In this document: in pieces, positions 31,818 to 43,024 of the stretch | Layout: the number at the start of each line of letters is the position of its first letter | Numbering within the stretch: the first letter of the stretch is position 1 | Source: Desertivibrio insolitus | GTDB taxonomy: Bacteria > Actinomycetota > Actinomycetes > Actinomycetales > Microbacteriaceae | Assembly: GCF_017355965.1 (NCBI RefSeq) | Contig: NZ_JAFIQW010000007.1 | Location: 62,001 to 126,000, forward strand | Direction: 5' to 3' | Length of the DNA: 64,000 nucleotides | Made by a program: the position numbers and the translations under genes | Notes under the pieces: generated by a model | Seen by the model: only the letters and a program-made list of their open reading frames with translations | Told to the model about the DNA's origin: nothing | The model's database searches: none

Positions 31818-32765
31818 ATGAACGAGATCCACACCCCGGTGATGCTCGAGCGGACCGTCGAGCTGCTCGCCCCGGCGCTCTCCGCCCCCGGCGCCGTGCT
31901 CGTCGACGCCACCCTCGGCATGGGTGGCCACTCGGAGGCCTTCCTCCGTCGCTTCCCCGAACTGCACCTCGTCGGCCTCGACCGCGACACCGACGCGATC
32001 GCGATCGCCGAGGCGCGACTGGCCCCGTTCGCCGACCGCGTCGACCTCGTGCACACCGTCTACGACGGGCTGCCCGACGCCCTGGAGTCCCTCGGCATCG
32101 ACAGCGTGCAGGGCGTGCTGTTCGACCTCGGCGTCTCCTCGCTGCAGCTCGACCGGGTCGAGCGCGGATTCTCGTACTCCCAGGACGCCCCGCTCGACAT
32201 GCGGATGGACGCGACGAGCGAGCTGACCGCGGCGAAGGTGCTGGCCGAGTACTCCGAGGCGGACCTCCGCCGCATCTTCTACGAGTACGGCGACGAGAAG
32301 CTCGCGCCGCGCTACGCCCGGCGGATCGTCGAGCGCCGCGCCGTCACCCCGTTCGAGCGCTCCGGCGACCTCGTCGACGTGATCCAGGCCGCCACCCCCG
32401 CAGCGGTCGCCCGCAGCGGCCACCCCGCCAAGCGCGTCTTCCAGGCCCTCCGCATCGAGGTCAACCAGGAGCTCTCCGTGCTGGAGCGGGCGATCCCCGC
32501 CGCCCTCGAGGCACTCTCCGTCGGCGGACGCATCGTCGTGCTGGCGTACCAGTCGCTCGAGGACCGGATCGTCAAGCGGCAGCTGGCCGCCGCCTCGACC
32601 TCCACCTCGCCGGCCGGGCTGCCCGTCGAGCTGCCCGACCACGCCCCCACCTTCAAACTCCTCGTCCGCGGCGCCGAGCTCGCGAGCGACGAGGAGAAGC
32701 GCCAGAACCCCAGAGCCACCCCGGTGCGGCTGCGTGCCGCCGAACGGTTGAGGAGTGCCTCATGA
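31818..32765 (+). CDS. rsmH: 16S rRNA (cytosine1402-N4)-methyltransferase RsmH
   Basis: A 315-residue methyltransferase that uses S-adenosylmethionine to modify C1402 in the decoding centre of 16S rRNA. The N-terminus [13 protein letters not shown], the SAM loop [33 protein letters not shown] and the C-terminal RLRAAERLR block are all characteristic. The ATG at 31818 follows GAGGGAACAGG. The end overlaps the next gene (ATGA). The leader before it contains a two-hairpin structure. Confidence 0.96.
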   Translation: MNEIHTPVMLERTVELLAPALSAPGAVLVDATLGMGGHSEAFLRRFPELHLVGLDRDTDAIAIAEARLAPFADRVDLVHTVYDGLPDALESLGIDSVQGVLFDLGVSSLQLDRVERGFSYSQDAPLDMRMDATSELTAAKVLAEYSEADLRRIFYEYGDEKLAPRYARRIVERRAVTPFERSGDLVDVIQAATPAAVARSGHPAKRVFQALRIEVNQELSVLERAIPAALEALSVGGRIVVLAYQSLEDRIVKRQLAAASTSTSPAGLPVELPDHAPTFKLLVRGAELASDEEKRQNPRATPVRLRAAERLRSAS

Positions 32766-33385
32766 GCACCGCGAATCTCGCCTTCACCCTGCCCGCCCCG
32801 GAGGTCCCGGCCGAGGAGCAGCGGACGAGACACATCGAGGTCGTCCCGAGCAGGTCCCAGCGCCGCGCGCGCCCGCGCCTGGTCTACGCGGTGACGGCGG
32901 TCGTCGGCGTCGTCGGGGTGCTGTTCGGGCAGCTCGGCCTCAGCATCCTGCTCGCCGACAACACCTACGAGATCTCCTCGCTGCGCTCCGAGCAGCAGCA
33001 GCTGACCCGCGACGAGGCGGCGCTCTCCGAGAAGCTCAACGTGCTCTCCTCGCCGCAGCACCTCTCCGACGAGGCCGTCGCACTCGGCATGGTCTCCGAC
33101 GCGAGCCCCGTGTTCTTCGATCTCGCCACGGGCGCCGTGCTCGGCGAGGCGACGCCCGCCGAGGGCGACGTCGAGCGCCAGTTCGAGTCGGGGCTCACCC
33201 CGAACGAGGCCCTCGCCGGCATCCCCGTCGGCGCCGCCGCAGCCGAGCAGCAGCAGCAGCAGCCGACGCAGCCGGTCGTCGCCGAGGAGACGGATGCCGC
33301 GGCGTCCGCCCCGGTTCCGGCCGCGCCCGCGCAAAACGCCGAGGAGGCTCCCGCGGACTCGCTGCCCGCGCCGCAGACTCACTGA
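32762..33385 (+). CDS. ftsL: FtsL-like division protein
   Basis: A 207-residue bitopic membrane protein in the ftsL position between rsmH and ftsI. A ~40-residue cytoplasmic part with basic stretch RSQRRARPR precedes one transmembrane helix ([25 protein letters not shown]), then a leucine-rich coiled coil ([29 protein letters not shown] region, cited by its ends). The C-terminal ~90 residues are Ala/Pro/Gln/Glu-rich and probably disordered. FtsL forms the FtsQ-FtsL-FtsB complex that activates FtsW-FtsI at the septum. Sequence conservation is low, so the name rests on position and topology. Confidence 0.75.
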   Translation: MSTANLAFTLPAPEVPAEEQRTRHIEVVPSRSQRRARPRLVYAVTAVVGVVGVLFGQLGLSILLADNTYEISSLRSEQQQLTRDEAALSEKLNVLSSPQHLSDEAVALGMVSDASPVFFDLATGAVLGEATPAEGDVERQFESGLTPNEALAGIPVGAAAAEQQQQQPTQPVVAEETDAAASAPVPAAPAQNAEEAPADSLPAPQTH

Positions 33386-33420
33386 CGGGGCGACCCGACC
33401 GCCGCAACCGAAGGAGTTCC

Positions 33421-35151
33421 ATGCCAAGGGCTCAGCGAAGCCTGCGCGCCCGTCTCGCGCTGACCCTCGTCGTCGTGCTCGCCGTGGTGACCGTCTTCGT
33501 GGTGCGGCTGATCGACATCCAGGTCGTGCAGGCCGCGGCGCTCAACGAGCAGTCGACGAGCCGGCGCAGCGTGCCCGTGACGACCTACGCGCCCCGCGGC
33601 GAGATCATCGACTCCACCGGCAAGGTGCTCGCCGACAGCACGGACCGCTGGGACATCACGGCGTCGCCGCGCTACGCGCTCGCCAGCACGAAGCATCCGG
33701 TGCAGGAGAGCGCCGAGGCGATCGCCGCGATCACGGGTCAGGACCCGGCCGAGATCGTCGCGGCGCTCCAGGCCAAGCCCGACGCCGACCACGCCTACGT
33801 GAGCCGCTCCGTCTCCCTCGACCAGCTCCGGCGCATCAAGGAGCTCGACATCTCGTGGCTCTACGACGAGTACCGCCCGAGCCGGAACTACCCCCAGGGC
33901 TCGGTCGCGGGCAACCTCGTCGGCTTCATCGGCACGGACGGTCCCCAGGCAGGCCTCGAGCTCAGCGAGAACGACTGCCTGGCCTCGACGAACGGCGTCT
34001 CCACCTACGAGCGCGGCGCCGACGGGGTCCGCCTGCCCGGCAGCACCGTCACCGAGACCCAGGCGCAGCCGGGCGGCACCCTCCAGCTCACGATCGACAG
34101 CGACCTGCAGTACTTCGTGCAGCAGGCGATCGGCCAGCAGGCCAACGCGCTCGGCGCCGAGTCGGCGACCGCGGTCGTGATGAAGGCCTCGAGCGGCGAG
34201 CTGCTCGCCGTCGCCGACTATCCGAGCGTCGACCCGAACAACGTCGACGGCGTCGACATCCGCTACCTCGGCTCGCTGGCCTTCTCGACCCCGTTCGAGC
34301 CCGGCTCGACCTTCAAGGCGCTCACCGCCGCGACCCTGCTCGACAAGGGCGTCGTCTCGCCGACGAGCAAGATCGTCGCACCGTACGAGCTCGAGGTCGG
34401 CGACGGCACGATCAAGGACTCGTTCGTGCACGGCGACCTCAACCTGACCCTCACGGGCGTGCTGCAGAACTCGTCGAACACCGGCATCGCGCAGCTCGCG
34501 GAGTACATGCCCGCGTCCCAGCGCTACGAGTACATCGAGCGCTTCGGTATCGGCACGAGAACCGAGGTGGGTTTCAACGGCGAGTCACCGTCGCCGCTCC
34601 GCCCCTTCGAGGACTGGGACTCCCGCACCGCGCTCAACTCGACCTTCGGCCAGGGCGTCGTCGCGACGAGCGTGCAGGTCGCGAGCATCTACCAGACCCT
34701 TGCGAACAACGGCGTGCGGATGCCCGTGACGCTCGTCAAGGGCTGCCAGCTGCCCGACGGCAGCTGGGTCGACACGCCGACGGGGGAGGGCACCCGCGTC
34801 GTGTCCGAGTACGCCGCCGACACGACCGTGCACATGCTCGAATCGGTCGTGCAGGACGGCTTCCTGGCGAAGTCGCTGACGATCGACGGCTACCGCGTCG
34901 CCGCGAAGTCGGGAACCGCCGAGATCGCGGAGGGCGGCGTCTACACGTCCGACCGCGTGATCTCCATCGCAGGCATGGCTCCCGCTGAGAACCCTGAGTA
35001 CGTCGTCGTCGTGACCCTCACGAAGCCGGATACGATCAAGACGTCGGCCGGAGCGGCTCCGACCTTCCGTGAGATCATGAGCCACGTGCTCACGACGTAC
35101 CGGGTGCCGCCGTCGACGGACCCGGCAGAGCTGTACCCCGCCACCTGGTGA
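33421..35151 (+). CDS. ftsI: Peptidoglycan transpeptidase FtsI (PBP3, PbpB)
   Basis: A 576-residue class B penicillin-binding protein that cross-links septal peptidoglycan. One N-terminal transmembrane helix (ALTLVVVLAVVTVFVVRLIDIQV) leads to the non-catalytic pedestal with RRSVPVTTYAPRGEIID. The transpeptidase motifs are S296-T-F-K in PGSTFKALTAA, SSN in LQNSSNTGIAQ, and KSGTAEI. No PASTA domains follow, so the protein ends soon after the catalytic domain. The ATG at 33421 follows AAGGAG by 5 bases. Confidence 0.95.
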   Translation: MPRAQRSLRARLALTLVVVLAVVTVFVVRLIDIQVVQAAALNEQSTSRRSVPVTTYAPRGEIIDSTGKVLADSTDRWDITASPRYALASTKHPVQESAEAIAAITGQDPAEIVAALQAKPDADHAYVSRSVSLDQLRRIKELDISWLYDEYRPSRNYPQGSVAGNLVGFIGTDGPQAGLELSENDCLASTNGVSTYERGADGVRLPGSTVTETQAQPGGTLQLTIDSDLQYFVQQAIGQQANALGAESATAVVMKASSGELLAVADYPSVDPNNVDGVDIRYLGSLAFSTPFEPGSTFKALTAATLLDKGVVSPTSKIVAPYELEVGDGTIKDSFVHGDLNLTLTGVLQNSSNTGIAQLAEYMPASQRYEYIERFGIGTRTEVGFNGESPSPLRPFEDWDSRTALNSTFGQGVVATSVQVASIYQTLANNGVRMPVTLVKGCQLPDGSWVDTPTGEGTRVVSEYAADTTVHMLESVVQDGFLAKSLTIDGYRVAAKSGTAEIAEGGVYTSDRVISIAGMAPAENPEYVVVVTLTKPDTIKTSAGAAPTFREIMSHVLTTYRVPPSTDPAELYPATW

Positions 35152-35180
35152 GTGCCCGAGGCGGGAAGAAAGAGGACTTA

Positions 35181-36734
35181 GTGCATAGTCGGATCCCCCC
35201 GGTCATCCGGCCGGAACATCCGATCGCCCGATCGCTTCCCGGACTCGTCGAAGAGTTCGGACTGACCGCGGAGGGCCCCATCGACGGGCTCGAGGTGACG
35301 GGGGTGACCCTGACCTCCGGCGACGTCCAGCCGGGCGACCTCTACGTGGGCGTGCCCGGCGCGAAGCACCACGGCGCGCAGTTCGCGGCTCAGGCCGCCG
35401 AGGCCGGCGCGGTGGCGATCGTGACGGATGCCCAGGGGCGCGAGTTCGCCCGCGAGTCGGGGCTCCCGGTCATCGTCGTGGAGAACCCGCGGGCCGCGCT
35501 CGGCGCGATCTCGTCGTGGGTCTACCGCACCGCGGAGGCCGAGCCGAAGCCGACCCTGTTCGGCGTCACTGGCACGAACGGCAAGACGTCGGTGGCGTTC
35601 CTGCTCGAGGGGATGCTCCGCCAGCTCGGCCTCGAGACGGGCCTCAGCTCGACCGCGGGCCGCCGCATCGGCGAGCTCGAGTTCGCGTCGCGGCTGACGA
35701 CGCCCGAGGCGAGCGAGTTGCACGCGCTGCTCGCCCGCATGCGGGAGAGCGAGGTGCGCGCCGTCGTGCTCGAGGTGAGCGCCCAGGCCCTCAGCCGCAA
35801 CCGCGTCGACGGCATCGAGTTCGACGTCGTCGGCTTTACGAACCTCAGCCACGACCACCTCGACGACTACGGCGACATGGAGACGTACTTCCACGCCAAA
35901 CTCCCGCTGTTCGACCCCGAGCGGGCCGGCCGCGGCGTCGTGTCGCTCGACTCGGAGTGGGGCGACCGCGTCGTCGAGAATTCGCGCATCCCCGTCACCA
36001 CCGTGTCGACGGTCCCGGAGCGCGAGGCGGACTGGAACGTCGAGGTGCTCGACGAGCAGCCCACCGGCACCGACTTCAGGCTCACCGGTCCCGAGTCGCG
36101 CTCGCTCACGACGCGCGTGCCGATCATCGGCCGGCACATGGTCGCCAACGCGGCCGTCGCCATCGTGATGCTCGTCGAGGCGGGCTTCGAGCTCGAGGCG
36201 ATCGGCCAGGCGCTCGACGAGCAGGGCGGCATCCGTGCGTACTTGCCGGGCCGCACCGAGCGTGTGTCGGGCTCCCGCGGGCCGAGCGTCTACGTCGACT
36301 TCGGGCACAGCGCGGACGCCTTCGGCCGCACCCTCGAGGCGGTGCGCCGCTTCACGCCGGGCCGCACCATCATGGTCTTCGGAGCCTCCGGCGACCGCGA
36401 CAAGACGAAGCGCTTCGGCATGGGCAAGATCGCCGCCGACCTCGCCGACGTCGTCATCATCACCGACCATCACCCCCGCTTCGAGGACCCGGCCGTGATC
36501 CGCGCCGCGCTGCTCGAAGGCGTGCGGGCGAGCGACAACACACCGGAGCTGCACGAGGTGCCGAACCCCGACGACGCCATCCGTCTCGCCGTCTCCCTGG
36601 CCGACGAGGGCGACACGATCCTCTGGTCCGGACCCGGACACCTCGACTATCGCGACATCCAGGGCGTGCACGAGCCGTTCTCCGCCCGTGAGGTCGCCCG
36701 CACCGCGCTGCAGGAAGCGGGGTGGGACGAGTGA
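35181..36734 (+). CDS. murE: UDP-MurNAc-tripeptide synthetase MurE (non-DAP type motif)
   Basis: A 517-residue Mur ligase that adds the third residue to UDP-MurNAc-L-Ala-D-Glu. ATP loop GTNGKTS at 131-137, LTTPEASELHALL, carbamylated Lys in YFHAKLPLF and ASGDRDKTKRFGMGKIA are all present. The substrate motif, DNPR in diaminopimelate-adding enzymes, reads HHPR here (430-433, in ITDHHPRFEDP). This points to a different diamino acid such as lysine, ornithine or diaminobutyrate, or homoserine, as known from Microbacteriaceae. The GTG at 35181 has AGAGGA before it; a GTG at 35148 overlapping the ftsI stop is the alternative start. Confidence 0.93.
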   Translation: MHSRIPPVIRPEHPIARSLPGLVEEFGLTAEGPIDGLEVTGVTLTSGDVQPGDLYVGVPGAKHHGAQFAAQAAEAGAVAIVTDAQGREFARESGLPVIVVENPRAALGAISSWVYRTAEAEPKPTLFGVTGTNGKTSVAFLLEGMLRQLGLETGLSSTAGRRIGELEFASRLTTPEASELHALLARMRESEVRAVVLEVSAQALSRNRVDGIEFDVVGFTNLSHDHLDDYGDMETYFHAKLPLFDPERAGRGVVSLDSEWGDRVVENSRIPVTTVSTVPEREADWNVEVLDEQPTGTDFRLTGPESRSLTTRVPIIGRHMVANAAVAIVMLVEAGFELEAIGQALDEQGGIRAYLPGRTERVSGSRGPSVYVDFGHSADAFGRTLEAVRRFTPGRTIMVFGASGDRDKTKRFGMGKIAADLADVVIITDHHPRFEDPAVIRAALLEGVRASDNTPELHEVPNPDDAIRLAVSLADEGDTILWSGPGHLDYRDIQGVHEPFSAREVARTALQEAGWDE

Positions 36735-38131
36735 TCGCACTGACCCTCGCCGAACTCGCCGAGGCCGTCGACGGACGCCTCGTCCGCGCGGCCGACCCCG
36801 CGACGGTCGTCGACGGCGTCTCCGAGACCGACTCCCGGCTCGTCGTGCCGGGCGGGATCTTCTTCGCCCTGCGCGGTGAGGAGACCGACGGGCACCTCTT
36901 CGCCGAGCAGGCCGTCGAGAAGGGCGCGGCGCTGCTGATCGTCGAGCGCGAGCTCGACCTCGACGTGCCGCAGATCGTCGTCGCCGACGGGTATACCGCC
37001 CTCGCCGCGCTTGCCCGCTCGGTCGTGCAGCGCGTGCGCGACCGCGGCGACCTCCGCGTCGTCGGCATCACCGGCTCCAACGGCAAGACCACCACCAAGA
37101 ACATGCTCCGCGCGATCCTCGAGCGGCAGGGGCCGACCGTCGCCCCGCCCGGATCGTTCAACAATCACGTCGGCGCCCCGATCTCGATGCTCCGCATCAC
37201 CGACGAGACCCGCTACCTCGTCGTCGAGATGGGCGCGTCGAAGCCGGGCGCGATCGCGCACCTCGTCTCGATCGTCACGCCCGACGTCGCCGTCGTGCTC
37301 AAGGTCGGCCTCGCCCACATCGGCGGCTTCGGCGGCATCGAGGGCACCCAGAAGGCCAAGTCCGAGATGGTCACCGACCTCCCCGAGACGAGCGTCGCCG
37401 TGCTCAACGCCGACGACCCGCGGGTCGTCGCCATGGAGGAGCTGACGCGCGCCCGGGTCACCTGGTTCGGACAGTCGGCCCGGGCGGATGTCTCGGCGCG
37501 CGACGTCGACGCGACCGCCGCCGGCACGACGTTCACCCTCGTCGCCGCGGGGGAGGAGCGTCCCGTGCGGCTGCGCATCCTCGGCGAGCACCACGTCATG
37601 AACGCCCTCGCCGCGACCACCGTGGCCCTCGAGCTCGGGCTGTCGCTCGACGACGTCGTGCCGGTGCTCGAGGAGGTCGCGCGCGCGGAGCGCTGGCGCA
37701 TGGAGGTGCTCGACCCCGGCACCGGCTGGATCGTCATCAACGACGCCTACAACGCGAGCCCCGACTCCACGGCGGCCGCGCTCAAGACCCTCGCGCAGAT
37801 CGCGGGCCCCGGGCAGCGCACGATCGCCGTGCTCGGCGAGATGGCGGAGCTCGGCGAGCACGCGGCGGAGGAGCACGACCGGGTCGGCCGGCTCGCCGTG
37901 CGCCTCGACATCCGTCAGCTCGTCGTCGTCGGCGAGCGGGCGCGCGGCATCCACCTCGCGGCCGGTCTCGAGGGCAGCTGGGACGGCGAATCGGTCGCCG
38001 TCGGGTCACTCGACGAGGCATACGATGTCGTGAGTGCTCTACTTCGCCCGGGGGATGTCGTGCTCGTGAAGTCTTCGAAGTCCGCGGGGCTCCGCTTCCT
38101 CGGTGACCGGCTCGGTGGTGTCGCCGAGTGA
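36731..38131 (+). CDS. murF: UDP-MurNAc-tripeptide--D-Ala-D-Ala ligase MurF
   Basis: A 466-residue Mur ligase that attaches D-Ala-D-Ala to complete the pentapeptide precursor. N-terminal [19 protein letters not shown] loop [14 protein letters not shown] (GSNGKT at 115-120), [18 protein letters not shown] and [10 protein letters not shown] are characteristic. The GTG at 36731 overlaps the murE stop (GTGA). The 3' end overlaps mraY in the same way, so murE to murG is one translationally coupled chain. Confidence 0.95.
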   Translation: MIALTLAELAEAVDGRLVRAADPATVVDGVSETDSRLVVPGGIFFALRGEETDGHLFAEQAVEKGAALLIVERELDLDVPQIVVADGYTALAALARSVVQRVRDRGDLRVVGITGSNGKTTTKNMLRAILERQGPTVAPPGSFNNHVGAPISMLRITDETRYLVVEMGASKPGAIAHLVSIVTPDVAVVLKVGLAHIGGFGGIEGTQKAKSEMVTDLPETSVAVLNADDPRVVAMEELTRARVTWFGQSARADVSARDVDATAAGTTFTLVAAGEERPVRLRILGEHHVMNALAATTVALELGLSLDDVVPVLEEVARAERWRMEVLDPGTGWIVINDAYNASPDSTAAALKTLAQIAGPGQRTIAVLGEMAELGEHAAEEHDRVGRLAVRLDIRQLVVVGERARGIHLAAGLEGSWDGESVAVGSLDEAYDVVSALLRPGDVVLVKSSKSAGLRFLGDRLGGVAE

Positions 38132-39243
38132 TCGCCCTTCTCGTCGGCGGTCTGTTCGGCCTGCTCTGGACCCTGCTGCTCACGCCCCTCTTCATCCGCC
38201 TGTTCAAGCGGATCCAGTGGGGCCAGTTCATCCGCGACGACGGCCCGAAGTCGCACCACACCAAGCGCGGCACCCCGACCATGGGCGGCATCGTCTTCAT
38301 CTCGGGGTCGGTGCTCGGCTGGATCGTCGGTCACCTCGTCGGTGAGCTCGTCGGCAGCGCCCCCTTCACGCCGAGCGGCTGGCTCGTCGTGTTCGCGATG
38401 GTGGGCCTCGGCGTCGTCGGCTTCCTCGACGACTTCACGAAGACCCGCCGTCAGCGCAGCCTCGGCCTCACGCCCTGGGCCAAGATCGCCGGCCAGACGC
38501 TCGTCGCCATCGGCTTCGGCGCCCTGGCGCTCAACTTCCCCAACAGCGACGGGCTGACCCCGGCGTCGTTCAACATCTCGTGGGTGCGCGACATCCCGTG
38601 GCTCGACCTCGCGTTCTGGGGCACCGCCGTCGGCGCCGTGCTGTTCGTGCTCTGGACCGTGATCATCTTCACGAGCGCCTCGAACGGCGTGAACGTGGCG
38701 GACGGCCTCGACGGACTCGCGACCGGATCCTCGATCTTCGCGATCGGCTCCTACGTGCTCATCGGCTTCTGGCAGTTCAACCAGTCCTGCTCGAACCTGC
38801 TGCCGAGCGACGAGCTCTACTACAAGTGCTACGAGGTGCGCGATCCGCTCGATCTCGCGATCATCGCCGCCGCGATCGTCGGCAGCCTGGTCGGCTTCCT
38901 CTGGTGGAACACCTCGCCCGCCCAGATCTTCATGGGCGACACCGGCTCGCTCGGCCTGGGCGGCGCCCTCGCCGCGCTCGCGATCCTCACCCGCACCGAG
39001 CTCCTGCTCGTGCTCATCGGCGGCCTGTTCCTCATCGTCGTCGGCTCGGTGATCGTGCAGCGCATCTACTTCAAGGCGACGAAGGGCAAGCGCATCTTCC
39101 TGATGAGCCCGCTGCACCACCACTTCGAGCTCAAGGGCTGGGCCGAGGTGACGGTCGTCGTACGGTTCTGGCTGATCGCCGCGTTCTTCGTGGCCTCCGG
39201 CGTCGGCCTCTTCTACCTCGAATGGGTGGTCCGGACGCGGTGA
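38128..39243 (+). CDS. mraY: Phospho-MurNAc-pentapeptide transferase MraY
   Basis: A 371-residue integral membrane enzyme with about 10 helices that transfers phospho-MurNAc-pentapeptide to undecaprenyl phosphate, making lipid I. Signature blocks are [23 protein letters not shown] (catalytic Asp pair), [27 protein letters not shown] and [13 protein letters not shown] loop with two Cys ([15 protein letters not shown]) between helices is seen in actinobacterial members. GTG start overlaps murF by 4 bases. Confidence 0.96.
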   Translation: MIALLVGGLFGLLWTLLLTPLFIRLFKRIQWGQFIRDDGPKSHHTKRGTPTMGGIVFISGSVLGWIVGHLVGELVGSAPFTPSGWLVVFAMVGLGVVGFLDDFTKTRRQRSLGLTPWAKIAGQTLVAIGFGALALNFPNSDGLTPASFNISWVRDIPWLDLAFWGTAVGAVLFVLWTVIIFTSASNGVNVADGLDGLATGSSIFAIGSYVLIGFWQFNQSCSNLLPSDELYYKCYEVRDPLDLAIIAAAIVGSLVGFLWWNTSPAQIFMGDTGSLGLGGALAALAILTRTELLLVLIGGLFLIVVGSVIVQRIYFKATKGKRIFLMSPLHHHFELKGWAEVTVVVRFWLIAAFFVASGVGLFYLEWVVRTR

Positions 39244-40757
39244 GGGACCTCGACACGCTCACCAGCTGGCACGCCGACTGGTCGGGCCTCCGCGTCGGGG
39301 TGCTCGGCCTCGGTGTCACCGGCTTCGCCGTCGCCGACACGCTCACAGAGCTCGGCGCGAAGGTCCTCGTCGTCGCGGAGTCCGGCGACCCCGACCAGAT
39401 CAACCTGCTCGACGTCATCGGCGCCGGATGGCTCGCGGCCGACCTGTCCGCGCCGCCCGCCGGACTCGTCGAGCACGCCCCCGAACTCCTCGTCGTGTCG
39501 CCCGGGTTCCACCCCGACCACCCCGTGCTGCTCTGGGCCGCCGAGCAGGGCATCCCCGTTTGGGGCGACATCGAGCTCGCCTGGCGGCTGCGCGACAAGA
39601 CCGGCACGCCCGCCGAGTGGATCGCGATCACCGGCACGAACGGCAAGACCACGACGACCCAGCTCACCGCGGCGATGCTCGAGGCCGGGGGAGCGCGGGT
39701 GACCGCGTGCGGCAACATCGGCGTGCCCGTCCTCGACGCCATCCGCGACCCCGCGGGCTTCGACGCGCTCGTCGTCGAGCTCTCCAGCTACCAGCTGCAC
39801 TACGCGAACGGGCTGTCGCCCTACGCGAGCGTCGTGCTGAACGTCGCCCACGACCACCTCGACTGGCACGGCTCGTTCGAGGCCTACCGCGCCTCCAAGG
39901 GCAAGGTCTACGCGAACACGAAGGTCGCGTGCGTCTACAACCTCGAGGACGACACGACCCGCGAGCTCGTCGAGGAAGCCGACGTCGTCGAGGGCTGCCG
40001 CGCGATCGGCTTCGGCCCCGGCGTCCCCGGCCCCTCCGACATCGGCATCGTCGAGGACATCGTCTGCGACCGGGCCTTCCTCGAACAGCGCCAGACCTCC
40101 GCGCTCGAGATCGCGACGCTCGCCGACCTCGCGACCGTGAACCTCTCGGCGCCGCACCTCGTGGCCGACGTGCTCGCCGCGACCGCGCTCGCCCGCGCGT
40201 GGGGCGTGAAGCCCCGCGTCATCCGCGACGCCCTGCTCGCCTTCCACGTCGACAAGCACCGAACCCAGACCGTCGCCCGCGGCGACGTCCACTGGGTCGA
40301 CGACTCCAAGGCCACCAACCCGCACGCCGCCGACGCCTCGCTCGGCGCGTTCGACTCGGTCGTCTGGATCGTCGGCGGCCTGCTCAAGGGCGTCGACATC
40401 GCGCCGCTCGTCGAGAAGCACGCGGAGCGCCTCCGGGCGGCCGTCGTCATCGGCGTCGAGCGCGAGCCGGTGCTCGCGGCGTTCGAGCGACACGCCCCCC
40501 AGGTGCGCGTGGTCGAGGTGGACGCGGCGGACACTGGGGAGGTAATGCCATCGGCCGTCCGCCTCGCGGGCGAGGTCGCACGTCCCGGTGACGTCGTCCT
40601 CCTCGCACCGGCGGCCGCGTCGATGGACCAGTTCGTGAGCTACTCCGACCGCGGCGACAGGTTCGCCCGGGCGGTGCGGGAACTGGTGGCGGACGACGAG
40701 GGAGGAAGTGGACGTGACGACGACTCCGCGCAGCCTCCCTCGGCGCAGACCGACTGA
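39240..40757 (+). CDS. murD: UDP-MurNAc-L-alanine--D-glutamate ligase MurD
   Basis: A 505-residue Mur ligase that adds D-Glu to UDP-MurNAc-L-Ala. The N-terminal nucleotide fold is [17 protein letters not shown], the ATP loop [13 protein letters not shown], then [30 protein letters not shown], and the C-terminal [14 protein letters not shown]. The GTG at 39240 overlaps the mraY stop. The C-terminus is ~45 residues longer than in E. coli, with an acidic tail overlapping the start of ftsW by 44 bases. Confidence 0.95.
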   Translation: MRDLDTLTSWHADWSGLRVGVLGLGVTGFAVADTLTELGAKVLVVAESGDPDQINLLDVIGAGWLAADLSAPPAGLVEHAPELLVVSPGFHPDHPVLLWAAEQGIPVWGDIELAWRLRDKTGTPAEWIAITGTNGKTTTTQLTAAMLEAGGARVTACGNIGVPVLDAIRDPAGFDALVVELSSYQLHYANGLSPYASVVLNVAHDHLDWHGSFEAYRASKGKVYANTKVACVYNLEDDTTRELVEEADVVEGCRAIGFGPGVPGPSDIGIVEDIVCDRAFLEQRQTSALEIATLADLATVNLSAPHLVADVLAATALARAWGVKPRVIRDALLAFHVDKHRTQTVARGDVHWVDDSKATNPHAADASLGAFDSVVWIVGGLLKGVDIAPLVEKHAERLRAAVVIGVEREPVLAAFERHAPQVRVVEVDAADTGEVMPSAVRLAGEVARPGDVVLLAPAAASMDQFVSYSDRGDRFARAVRELVADDEGGSGRDDDSAQPPSAQTD

Positions 40758-41925
40758 GGCCGGCCCCCGACCGAACGTCGCCCGCGTCGCGGTGCGCCGC
40801 ATCTTCAAGGCCGAGACCACCGACTTCTTCCTGCTGCTCGGCACGACGGTCTTCATCGTGCTGTTCGGGCTCGTCATGGTGCTCTCGAGCTCGTCGATCG
40901 AGGCGCGTTCGGAGACCGGCAGCGCGTTCGGCGCGTTCACCCGGCAGGCCGTGTTCGGCGCCGCCGGCATCGCGGTCATGCTGCTCGCGAGCCGCGCCCC
41001 GATCTTCTTCTGGAAGAAGTGGGCGCCGCGCGCGATCCTCTTCGCCATCGGGTTCCAGCTGCTCGTGTTCACCCCGCTCGGCATCGCCGTCGGCGGCAAC
41101 CGCAACTGGGTCGACCTCGGCCTCTTCACGGCGCAGCCCTCGGAGACGGTGAAGCTCGCGCTCGTGCTCTGGCTCGCGTTCATGCTCTCCAGCCGCCCGG
41201 AGCTCCTCGACGACTGGCGCAAGCTCGGCGCGACGATCGCGCCGTTCGTCGTCGTGTCGGTCGGGCTCGTGCTCGGCGGCCACGACCTCGGCACCGGCAT
41301 CGTGCTGATCATCCTCGTCTTCGGCGCCCTCTTCTTCGGCGGCGTCCGGCTGCGCTACCTCGGCGTCGCCGCGGCCGGCGCCGCCCTCGTCGGCTTCGCG
41401 CTGTCGCAGGTCGGCGGGTCCCGCGTCTCCCGCATCTCTGCCTGGCTCAACGGCTGCACCGAGGAGAACCTCCTCGACGTCTGCTGGCAGCCGCAGCACG
41501 GCACCTGGGCCCTCGCGGCGGGTGGCCTCTTCGGCCGCGGGCTCGGCAACTCCGACATGAAGTGGAACTGGCTGCCCGAGGCCGACAACGACTACATCTT
41601 CGCGATCATCGGCGAGGAGCTCGGGCTCGTCGGCGCCGTGCTCGTGCTCGGGCTCTTCGTGCTGCTCGCGATCACGTTCGTGCGGATCATCCGCTCGTCG
41701 CGCGACCCCTTCGCGAAGATCGCCACGGCCGCCGTCATGACCTGGATCATCGGCCAGGCCCTCATCAACATCGCCGTCGTGCTCGGGGTGCTGCCCGTGC
41801 TCGGCGTGCCGCTGCCCATGATCTCCGCGGGCGGCTCCGCTCTCATCGTGACCCTGCTCGGCGTCGGTATCGTGCTGTCGTTCACCCGCACCCGCCCCGA
41901 GCCCGTTCAGGAGCCCCTGTCGTGA
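40714..41925 (+). CDS. ftsW: Septal peptidoglycan polymerase FtsW
   Basis: A 403-residue SEDS-family membrane protein with about 10 helices; with FtsI it polymerises lipid II at the septum. Family blocks seen are [49 protein letters not shown], the catalytic-loop region [22 protein letters not shown] and [18 protein letters not shown] 40714 is preferred over GTG 40708 because GGAGGA (40701-40706) is then 7 bases away. It overlaps murD at the 5' end and murG at the 3' end (GTGA). Confidence 0.95.
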   Translation: MTTTPRSLPRRRPTEAGPRPNVARVAVRRIFKAETTDFFLLLGTTVFIVLFGLVMVLSSSSIEARSETGSAFGAFTRQAVFGAAGIAVMLLASRAPIFFWKKWAPRAILFAIGFQLLVFTPLGIAVGGNRNWVDLGLFTAQPSETVKLALVLWLAFMLSSRPELLDDWRKLGATIAPFVVVSVGLVLGGHDLGTGIVLIILVFGALFFGGVRLRYLGVAAAGAALVGFALSQVGGSRVSRISAWLNGCTEENLLDVCWQPQHGTWALAAGGLFGRGLGNSDMKWNWLPEADNDYIFAIIGEELGLVGAVLVLGLFVLLAITFVRIIRSSRDPFAKIATAAVMTWIIGQALINIAVVLGVLPVLGVPLPMISAGGSALIVTLLGVGIVLSFTRTRPEPVQEPLS

Positions 41926-43019
41926 CGACCTATCTGCTGGCCGGCGGCGGGACCGCCGGCCACGTCAATCCGCTGCTCGCCGTCGCCGACCGGCTGCGCG
42001 AGCGCGATCCGGATGCCACGGTGCTCGTGCTCGGCACCCGCGAGGGCCTCGAGTCGCGGCTCGTGCCCCTCCGCGGCTACGAGCTGCTCACGATCGCGCG
42101 CCTGCCGTTCCCGCGCCGGCTGAACCGGGCGGCGCTGAGGTTCCCCGCGGGCTTCTCCCGCGCCGTCGGCGAGATCGTCCGCATCATCCGCGAGCGCGGG
42201 ATCGACGTCGTCGTCGGGTTCGGCGGCTACGCCGCGGCGCCGGCCTACGTCGCCGCACGCCGCGCCGGCATCCCGCTCGCGATCCACGAGGCGAACGCCA
42301 AGCCCGGCATCGGCAACCGGCTCGGCGCCGCGCTCACGCCGCACGTCGGCGTCGCGTTCCACGGCACCCCGCTGAAGCGCGGCCGCTTCGTCGGCATGCC
42401 CCTCCGCCGCGAGATCGAGACGCTCGACCGCACCGCCGCCCGCGCCGAGGGCTACGCCGAGTTCGGTCTCGACCCGGCGCTGCCGACCCTGCTCGTCACC
42501 GGCGGCTCGACCGGCGCGCGCCGCATCAACGCGACCGTCTCCGCGGCCGCATCCGACATCGTCGCCGCCGGCTGGCAGGTGCTGCACCTCACCGGGTCGC
42601 GCGACCCCGTGCCCGACACCGGCCTCCCGGGCTACCGCCCGCGCGAGTACGCCGACCGCATGGACCTCGCCCTCGCCGTGGCCGACTTCGTCGTCTCGCG
42701 CGCCGGGGCCGCGACCGTCAGCGAGCTCTCCGCGCTCGGCATGCCCGCCGTCTACATCCCCTACCCCGTCGGCAACGGCGAGCAGCGCTACAACGCGAAG
42801 GACGCCCTCGAGGCCGGCGGCGCGATCCTCGTCGAGGACGCCGAGTTCACGCCGGAGTGGGTGCGCGAGCGCCTCGTGCCGCTGCTCACCGACCCGCAGC
42901 GCATCGCCGCCATGGCCTCGAAGGCCGGCGGCGTCGGCGCGATCGACGGCACCGACCGCATGGTCGCCCTCGTCGACGAGGCGCTGTCGGCTGCGTCCGC
43001 GGCGCGGAAAGTAAGGTAG
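41922..43019 (+). CDS. murG: UDP-GlcNAc--lipid I GlcNAc transferase MurG
   Basis: A 365-residue GT28 glycosyltransferase at the inner membrane face; it adds GlcNAc to lipid I to give lipid II. The Gly-rich loop [60 protein letters not shown] and the UDP-GlcNAc site [24 protein letters not shown] are all present. GTG start overlaps ftsW by 4 bases. murC follows after 5 bases. Confidence 0.96.
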   Translation: MTTYLLAGGGTAGHVNPLLAVADRLRERDPDATVLVLGTREGLESRLVPLRGYELLTIARLPFPRRLNRAALRFPAGFSRAVGEIVRIIRERGIDVVVGFGGYAAAPAYVAARRAGIPLAIHEANAKPGIGNRLGAALTPHVGVAFHGTPLKRGRFVGMPLRREIETLDRTAARAEGYAEFGLDPALPTLLVTGGSTGARRINATVSAAASDIVAAGWQVLHLTGSRDPVPDTGLPGYRPREYADRMDLALAVADFVVSRAGAATVSELSALGMPAVYIPYPVGNGEQRYNAKDALEAGGAILVEDAEFTPEWVRERLVPLLTDPQRIAAMASKAGGVGAIDGTDRMVALVDEALSAASAARKVR

Positions 43020-43024
43020 CCGCC

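Noticed and set aside
42857-43024. A longer murC start inside murG.
   Set aside because: The upstream in-frame part is an Arg/Ala-rich shadow of murG; the conserved MurC N-terminus begins right after GTG 43025.
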